64,000 bases of DNA from Clostridia bacterium (GTDB taxonomy: Bacteria > Bacillota > Clostridia > Christensenellales > Aristaeellaceae), in the NCBI GenBank assembly GCA_017429695.1, contig JAFROK010000033.1, forward strand, positions 1-64,000, given 5' to 3'. Shown in pieces: positions 53,520 through 62,800 of this stretch. The translations under genes and the position numbers were made by a program. The stretch's first letter is position 1, and every line of letters begins with the position of its first letter. The notes beneath the pieces were generated by a model. That model was not told where the DNA came from. It did no database searches and saw nothing but the letters and a program-made list of their open reading frames with translations.

Positions 53520-53541
53520 CGTAAAGGATTCTACCTTTACG
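53520..53541. promoter_or_regulatory. Perfect palindrome upstream of the acidic protein gene
   Basis: CGTAAAGG-ATTCTA-CCTTTACG, an exact 8-bp inverted repeat 45 bases before the start codon. On the minus strand the centre reads TAGAAT, like a -10 box. It is an operator candidate. The rest of the 365-base AT-rich spacer holds only the terminator below and no convincing -35/-10 pair. Confidence 0.55.
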
Positions 53542-53782
53542 ATAACCATTCTACTCATTCAAGGTGATGTACAAGGTTACATATACATTTATTTCGATAT
53601 TCTTACATGTTTTTGTTAAAAAACTGGTAAAAGCTATATTTTGCACACATTTTCGCTGAATGCTAGTATTTTCCATGCTTTTTGGCACTTCCGCCTTCTT
53701 TTGATTATATTGCAAAGTTACATTATTTTCTTGTTAGCAAACGTTTTCACGTGCCAGTCCCGTATTTGGTTACATCTCGTCC

Positions 53783-53820
53783 AAAAAGCAGCAGGGACCA
53801 GCTCATTACAAGCCGGTCCC
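53783..53820 (-). terminator. Terminator of the Cna-B/pilin giant gene
   Basis: On the minus strand GGGACCGGCT pairs with AGCTGGTCCC (with a G-T pair) across a 7-base loop, followed within 6 bases by TTTTT. It lies about 20 bases past the stop codon. Confidence 0.8.
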
Positions 53821-53840
53821 CAAATAATCATAAGTCTTCT

Positions 53841-56800
53841 TTAGTCAAAGCAATCTCCAACATGATTGATATACACTTCAACACCCAGTGCAGTCGGGTA
53901 TTCATCAAATATCGCATAGCTTCCGCCAGGCACCTTCGGATACTTATACCCTTCCGGAGGTTTCGGTACGCCTACCAGTTCATTCGTGAATGTGGTTACA
54001 TTCCCATTCTGCTCTTTCGTTTTCAGTTTGTAACCGATAATCTCCTGCTCCGTCCAGGTATACTCAATTTCCTGTCCGCCAGCATACTTCGGCAGTCCGG
54101 TAACCGTTGCCTGCCATCCGTTCTGTGCGCTCAGCATCACATTGGTTCCATTGCTCAACGTCATCCGGATGCTGGTCGGCCGGATATTCGCAGCATTATT
54201 GTTGTCATCCCATTCCTTCCGAACAACAACACTGGTCTCCTCCGGCTTATGAGTGTTCCGGATGGTATAGCCATTCACCTGGCTGGTATATCCGGGTACC
54301 GGATCTTCCGTCACGGAGTACCGGATCCGGTTGCCCCTGAATTCCTTCGGCAGGTCGGCAAACATATGCTGCCATCCGCCGGCTTCATTCAGCTGCACCG
54401 TTTCAATCACTTCACCGCCGGCACAGAGATGTACGGTAATGCTGCCGGGGCGGATGCCATCCTGGTTATCATTGTCGACCCAGACCTTGCGCACCTGGAT
54501 CTCAATCAGTTCAGGCTCCGTCTCCTCTTCGGGTTCCGGCTCATAGATATCGAACTTTTTCTGAATGACCAGTTTGCCACGTTCCAGCGTATTCGTAATC
54601 ACATATCCGTTTTCTGCATTACCCGAGATGGTCGCCTGGTATCCTTCCGGAATAGCAAGCTCTTCCACGGTATATGTGATTGCCTTTGCAGTGCCCGTTG
54701 TACCTGCCTTATTGATGTTCTTGTCCAGGTCTTCCCATACGTACTTCCAGCCGTTCGCCGCGTTCAGTGCAACCGGCTTTCCGACAGCCCGTCCATCGCC
54801 GTATAGCTGCACCTTAATTTCAGCCGGCCGGTCTTTACTGTTCGAATCATCCCAGGCCTTCCGCACGCTGACGCTGGTCTTTTCCGTCTTATGCTCGTTG
54901 GTGAATGTTGTCAGCGTGCCCCGGGTCACTGTTCCACTCAGCGTGTATCCGTTACCTGCCGCAGGCTCTTCCCAGGTATACACAATGTCCTTCAAGTCCT
55001 TGTCCACCATCGGCAGACCACGCAGTACGCACATCCAGCCGTGATCTGCGCTCAGGGTGACCGTTTTAACCTTTTCGCCGTTCGCCAGCAGGTTCATCCG
55101 GATACTTAGCGGACGCATGCCGTCCCGGTTATTGTCGTCCTTCCAGACCTTCTTCACCGCGACGGTTACTGTCTTTACCGCATCCCGCAGCAGAATGGTT
55201 CCATCCTCCCGGATGGCAACCGTAGATGCCGCGGTAATCCTACCTTCTTCATCAATGGAGAAGGTCGTATCCGTCGCAATGTCGTATCCATGCGGCGCTG
55301 TCACTTCATGCAGCGTATAGGTTTCCCCGGGTACCAGTCCTTCCAGTTTGTGCAGTTTGCCGCTTTCGCTGGTCCATTCGTCAAATACATTTCCGTCCTT
55401 GTCCAGGATCTGAATCTTGCATCCGTTCAGTTCGTCCCCGTTATCAATATCCACCTTCTGCACTTCGACTGAGAATGCATAGTTCGTAAACACCAGTTCT
55501 TCCGGTTCCTTATCTGCTTTCGCAATAATCGTTCCGTCGCCATTGTCCATCAGTGTCACGACAATCGTTTCGATATGTGTATCATAGACTACGGTCTTAT
55601 CTTCGCCCGTAACTTCAGAGATGGTATAGGTGAACGGGCTGTTTGCAAGGTCATCCAGCGTATACGCAATCTCACTGAATACAATCGTGCCGTCTGCTGC
55701 GTTCTTCACGGTCTGCAGCGTCTTACCATCCTCATCCTTCAGTTCGAAGCTGAATTCGTCCGCTGTCAGGTCACGTCCTTCCATAACTTTCACGGCACCA
55801 GGCACATAGTGGCCTGCGGCGGTATAAGTGTTCACGAACTCAACGATCTTTGTCTCCGGTTTCTCGAAGTTACCGGCAATCGTACCGCTCGCATTGGTAG
55901 CCTGCGTGGTATATCCGTCGTATGCTTCTTCCGTCACGGTATACCCCAGTCCGTTCGGCAGACCCAGAGCAGTCTTCTCTTCGCCGTCCTTCAGGGTAAA
56001 TTCAGCCACGCCCTTTTCAAAGGTCATTTCGCCGTATGCGCCGGTGATCGTGTTATCCGCCAACATGACCTTAAACACAAATTCCTTCGCCGGTTCAGCC
56101 ACACTCTTGGCACTCACCGTCTTCTTCACGGTCAGGTTGCCGTTGTCATACCTGTTGGTGAACTTCAGCGGTTCATTATTGGTGCTGTTGGTGATCTTCA
56201 GCTTACCGGTGCCTTCTTCCGTTACCCGCACCCGGACAACTTTGTCCGTATCGTTCTGCACATACGGAATGTTCCCGGTCTCCTTAATGGTATACACATA
56301 TTCTTTTCCGGCATGTGCCAGTTCATATTGGATCGTTCCGAAGTCCAGATCTACACTGCCACCGGATGTCGGTTTCACAGTGATGGATGTCTTTTCAGGC
56401 ATCGGTGAATCCGCAGGATCCGCTGTCACCGTAAAGGTCCATTCGTCCCTTTCCTTAAACTCACGTCCGGCGATTACCTTGGTTCCCTTCAGTGCGGTCT
56501 CACCGTCAGCGTTGTAGGTGTTCGTGAAGACCACAGGCGTTGTCACGCTGCTGTTCTCAATCTTAAGCGTGCCGTCACCATTGTCAGTGATCTTCACCGT
56601 TACTGTCTTTGCGACGTCATTCGTCACACCGTCCACTGTACCGGTTTCGGTAATGGTGTAGGTGTATGTCTTGCTAACATCCTTGTTTGTGAATTCGATC
56701 TTTCCGAAGTCAACTTCAATAGCCTTGCCACTGGCAGGTTCGATCGTCTCTGTCGTCTTCTCAGGCATCGGCGTACCATTGGCAGCTGTCACTGAGAAGG

Positions 56801-59800
56801 TCCACTTGTCTCCGGCCTTGAAATCACGTCCAGTAATGGTCTTCTGGGCCTTCAGCGGTGTGGAGTCAATCATGTAGTTGTTTGTAAACGCAGCGGTGCC
56901 AGCTCCGTCGATCTCACTTTCAAGCTTCTTGCCTGCAACAACTGTTAAAATACGGCCGTTATTGCCAACAAGTAAATCAGCCGTTTCTTCTTCTACCCAG
57001 TATATTCCGGCCTCCAATTCATCAGACAGTTCAGTCTTTGCAACATTGTCGCCAGCATTAAAAGCAATGCTAATAGTCTGCAGCGCAGGTTCAACCTTAG
57101 CACCGTTCGACATCGCATATACCTTGAAAGTATATGTATTATCCACAAGGCTTTCATTTGCAGTGGTCGGGGCAGCACCGTTCACCTGGATGGTCTTGGT
57201 AACCTTCAGCTTGCCATAGTCTGCATATGTGTTCTTTACTGTTACAGTCTGGCTGGTTACGACTGTGTTGTTAACCTTGTTGCCTAACACTGCCGTAGGC
57301 ACCGTCGTTCCGTACGATCCGTCTCCCAACTTGTATGTCGCAATAAACCCGGTCCCGCTTGTTTCGCTGACCGTGTAACTGCCCGCGGTCAGTTTGTGTA
57401 TCGTGACTGTTCCATCGCCGTTCGCTCCGTTGCTTGCGCTTACCTTGAATTTCACTCCATTAGTAACTGCCTCGAACGTTCCGTCAACTTCTCCATCTAC
57501 GTCAGCTGCCGTAATGTTCATCGCCGTCGCAGATGTTACTACGATCTCATACTCTGCACTCGCCGGTGCCATGTCGCCTTCCAGCGTCTTTACAACAACC
57601 AGGTCATATTCTTCTTTGTTGTTTGTGTACGTTGCAGCCGCCGCTCCCGTAGGCGTATTGTTCCCAGCAACAACTGTTAGCGTTACTGTGCGATTGCTGG
57701 TATTCGATGTTCCACTCTTTCCACCAGCAATATTCGTCAGGACAAATCCTGCAACAGCTTCTTCTGTTACAACATAGTCTCCTGCCTCAAGATTGGAAAC
57801 AATCGCGTCAGTGCCATTTGTGTAGCTTTCTATTGCCGCCAGGCCCGCCTTAGTGTCTGCTACTTTGTATCCGCTCGCAGTTCCGTTCGTGACCTTGATC
57901 TGCACATATTTCGTTACTTGCGTTGTTGCTGATGTCGGCCCGACTACACTAAAGATAAACTCTCCATTGACAGAACTCTTGTTCGTATCACTGCCATTCA
58001 GCGTTACGGCCTTCGTGATCTTCAGGCTGCCAGCCTGCTCTGTGTAGTTGTTTGTGAAGTCGACTGTGCCGTTCGGATTCTTACTCGACAGTTGAATTGT
58101 TGTGTTCGGTGTATCGCCTGTCTCAGTCTTTGTTCCCGCAGGTGTTGCCGTGATGGTCGTCGTCCGGGTGTATCCGCCAACGTTCGCATTCGATTCGGTG
58201 ACCGTATATATCACGCCAGGCTTTACATTGTTATCTGCCGTCGTCAGAATCCACTTGTCATCCGTCATATCCGCCCAGGTCTTGGTCAGCGTTCCCGTCA
58301 AACCAGTTCCACTTACTGCGAACGTGATCTTGTTCTTTTCAGTCGCGTCAATCGTAGCACCGGTAAAGCTCTTCGTGATCTCCAGCTGATATTTTTCGTA
58401 TGTGTTTGTAATCTCGATGGTTTTCTCTGTACTGGTTGCACTTAGTGTGGCTGTCGCGGAAGTTGCCGTTGTTCCATCCACCTTGATCGAGCTCGTATGC
58501 TCATAGTTCCCGATCGTAGTGTTTGACTCCGTCACAGTGTAATCACCAAGCGGAACATTGTTCAGCGTCAGCGTGTATACGCCGTCCGTTCCCTTCACAA
58601 ACTTCGGTTCCGTTGTGTCGTTGAGTGCCTTGTTTGTGATTGTTGTGAAGCCTGTCGGTCCGGTAATCGTGAACGTCACAGCGCCTTTCTGCGCATCCGT
58701 CAGATCGCTCGCGGCCGTTCCGTCGAACGTCTTCGTCACAACCAGCTTGCCCTTCTGCTCGTTCGTAAACTTCGCTTCGGTTTCGCCGTCTGTGTTCGTC
58801 GCCGCCGTCTTGTTCACTGCGAATCCATTCGTGTCTGTAACCGCAACTGTAAAGTAATGCTTGCTCTGGTCATACTTGATATGGTTCGAAGCGCTTACGC
58901 CGTTGCTGTCCAGATCATTCGGAATATCCGTCTCTTCAATCTTGAAGTAGAACGTCTTGCCGATGTCGTTCTGATCGAAATGGAGCGTGCTGAATGTCAC
59001 CGACCCGGCTGTTCCGGAACCTCCGGTCAGTTCCTTTGTTTCAGGCGTAGATAGTCTCACATATCCTGTCGGAATTTCTCCCGTCCCGTCCACAGAACCC
59101 ACCTGGGTCAGCTTGAATTTGAGTGTCTTGCCCGTCAGGTCACCGCCCATGAACGTCTTCGATGCGGTAAAATTCACGTCTCCCGCTCCCGCAAACGTAT
59201 TGTTTACATTCGCCGACGCGGTCTGCACCGTGCGCACCTGCGTTTCCGAATTCACCTGGTTTGCCGGGATCGTTCCGCCCAGGCCGGATGTCGCGCCCTG
59301 CGAATAGCCAGTGGGAATATTCACTTCTGTAATTGAATATCCTGTTCCCGCCGGCAGCCCTGTGATCGTCAGCGTCTCATTATGCTTGAGGTCGATTCCG
59401 GTTATCTTTGTCGTACCATCTGTCGTATTCTTTGTATAGGTAAGTGTCTTCGAAGTGGTGCCTACTGCAGCCGGATAACTGTCCGCAAGCGTGACGTTCG
59501 CCGGCGGTGTCAGTATGATCTCAAATTCAAACTCCGTCGTAGTGTCTGTCTGCGGCTTGCCGCTCGCTGTCTTCTTCAGGCTCAGGTTACCTGTATCAAT
59601 GTTGTTCGTGAACCTTGCTGTCGGCACAGTAACTGTGTCACCCCTGCTGACTGTCACCGTCGCCACATTGTTTGCTATGGTACCTGTTCCTGTCGTAAAT
59701 TCAGTCTTCAGCAGCGACGTACCGTTCGAACGTCCGGTCTCGGTGATCGTGTAAGTATCGGCTTTCAGGTTTGCAACCGTAACCGTACCGTCATTTGCAA

Positions 59801-62800
59801 TGCTTACATCCGAATCGGTTCCGTTCAGGCTTGCTGTTCCTACGTTGTTAAACACAACCTGAATCGTTTTTTCTACCTTGTCAGTCAGTGTTGTGCTCTC
59901 AATCTTGAAGGTGTATGTCCCTGCCACCAATGCCTTTTCAACATTGGTGTTCGGTGTCGTACCGTTCACGGTCACATTCTTCTTGAACTTCAGAGAACCA
60001 GTCAATATCGTGTTCGTGATCGTACCGCCACTTAATGCATACTCTATTGTCTTGCCTTCGCCGTTGTTATATGCAGGCGCTGCGTATCCTTCAACTGCAG
60101 TTTCTTCGACTCTGTATTCGTATTCAATTCCGTCCGAATTGTACTTTGGCAGATTTGAATAGGTGTACGTATTATCATTCCATGCAAACTGGATCGGAGA
60201 AGCTACTCGTACCACTTCCCAAACAGAGTCATCTGCCACTGGCTTCGCAGTCCGTTTAAGTGTTAACGTAATCTCCTGTGCATTATTGTGGACTTTATCG
60301 CCATCATTCAACCATTGTTTTGTTCCATCAACCGTCACAGTCTTGCGCTGGTTAACAAACTGAATAGCTTCTGCTGAATTTGTTGATGATATTTCAGATA
60401 AATAATTTGGATCAATCCTGTATCTATTTACCGTTTTTGTTTTTGGTATATTTGATTCTTCAAATTGTAATTTATTATCACTGTCAAGATCGTATACTGT
60501 AGCAACATACTGGGGTGATTCAGCAATAGATGAAGCATTCAAGCCTTCAGCATTTAGTTTGTAATACGTTTCAGTTTCCGTTGTTTTAGCGGTTGATCCT
60601 GTTATATTGACTCCAACAACAGTTTTTACAATATATTGTGTGGTATCAATGTCATATTCCTCAGTATTTTTGTTTTCACTCCGCCCGGTCTCATAAATGC
60701 GATAATAGTGTTCCCCCTCATCGGCAATTGTATATTGTAATTCAGGGAAAACAATCCTACCTCCGATATTTTCTGCTGTTTTTCGATCGCTTGTTTTCCA
60801 TCCACCATGTTCATTGTCCCACTCTTCCATAACAAAGGTAAACTTCTCTCTTTCAAGTGGGATTGTATTTTCTTCACTGCCAGGCAGATGCATCCGTTTT
60901 TTTGCTTCAAAGCCTATTTCTGCGCCAGTGTATGTCCAGCTTCTGTTCTGATAGTAGAAATGCCATTCTGCTCTGGAAATAAAAGTTCCGCTGGTCAAAA
61001 TTGTACCTGCGCCGTCTTGTTGAGTGACTTTACTGGCATTCGGGGCAAGAATCAAGCCCGATGCTGTGACCAAGTCTAGCGTTTGAGCCTGGTATGCATT
61101 AAACGTAATGTGACGCATAATGTCCTGATCCCAAGCTTTTGCGGCATCAGACAAACCGTTGCTGTTTGCAAATTCACTCGTTTGTGTTGATGTTGACCTC
61201 AGTTTTGAATTTGTGTTTTGAGGATCATATATATTGGCTACCATTTTCCCGATTTTTACGTTTGTGCCAGGAACATTAAACACAATGCTTTGGCCAGGCA
61301 GCTTATTAATCTCCCACCCTGTCTCCGTCATTTTATCCGCGATATTCTTGCAATCCACATAAATCGTGATTCCATCCGGAAAATCAGTAACATCCAGAGC
61401 AAGATTGCCATTATTCACCTTATCAGGTGTGACTGTCTTTTGGGCAGCGTATGCTACGGATTGGCTCTTCCCATACTCAATCAAATCATCTACGTAGTTA
61501 TTAATTGACGTCTGAGATGCGGAAACCAGATGGTAGCGGCCAGGAGCGGCATTAATTCTTGACTTCATTTCATTATGAATTTTGTTGTCAATATCTGCCT
61601 GCTGCATGAAAATGTACAGGTTGTTATTTTCCGATTCAATCCACAAAGGAGTTTCCGGATCTACGCTACCAATGAAGAATGGAATATCGCTTCCGCCAGC
61701 ACCATTCACACTATTGTTAGAATTATCGTAAAGTTGCTTAACCGCATAATTAGTTTCTGTATGACCATATTGTTCATAGCGATTTGCTATAACACCATAT
61801 TCCGCCGCTGTCCCTATTATGTCATGAGGGCCTACAGCAGTATCATAATGAGCCTCTGTCAATGTTATATAGTGTGTAATTGTTGATATATTGCCACTGA
61901 CTGCAACATTCTTGTCGAGGAAAGCACCACCTTCATCAATTAAATCTGTGTCGTAATCTACATCATAGTATTTGCTGCCAATCTTTATCGGATGCCCTTC
62001 ATTCACTATTCTGCCATTTTGAGTCAATCTCAAAGTATAAGATTCGTTGCCGGTAATGAGATTTGGATTATTTTCAACAGATGCTTTTTCATTCCAATAG
62101 AACACCGGGCTTTCCCCAGTCTGATCTTCCAGAACGTACGTAATAACTGTATTATCTCCAGTTGTCGTTACATTCGTTGTCCCATTGTTTCCGTAACTCG
62201 TTCCTGAAGAATTTGTTGATAAAACCGCATTGTTCAGTTTATCTGACACGTTACTGGCATGTTTTACTTCTTCATTCAGGTGTATACTCGTATCCTCAAT
62301 TGCTCCTGCTGAAGTCGGTATAATAACTTGCACTCGATATATTTTCTTTGTTGATTTGTATAAGCCAAGTTGTGTCTGGGTTTTAATGATCTTATTTTCA
62401 TTATCCAGTGTAGCTTGTGCATGGTACGTCCCAGCATCGGTACTTCTCCAGTTCTTGTTATACCAGAAATCAAAGCCGGGAATGCTATCTGTTCCGTTAT
62501 TCTCAGCCTCCTGAATACTCGTAGGAAATGCTGTCCCCTCTTTCAGTTTGTACATTCGAACAGAACTGGTATACACTGTAGGATCATAATGAAGCGAGCC
62601 ACCATCAATATCTATTTCATTATCATCAACAAGCTGGAAAAGATCTGTTACATTAATTGTTGTAGTGTAACTGCCGTCAGTATTTTGGGTTTCTATATTT
62701 GCAGAAACGATCTTGTAACCTACTGTTTTCCCGTTATTGATCTTCTTCAGCTTCACAAGATAATAGAGCGTTCCGCTCAGGTTGGATTCAACATGTTGCG

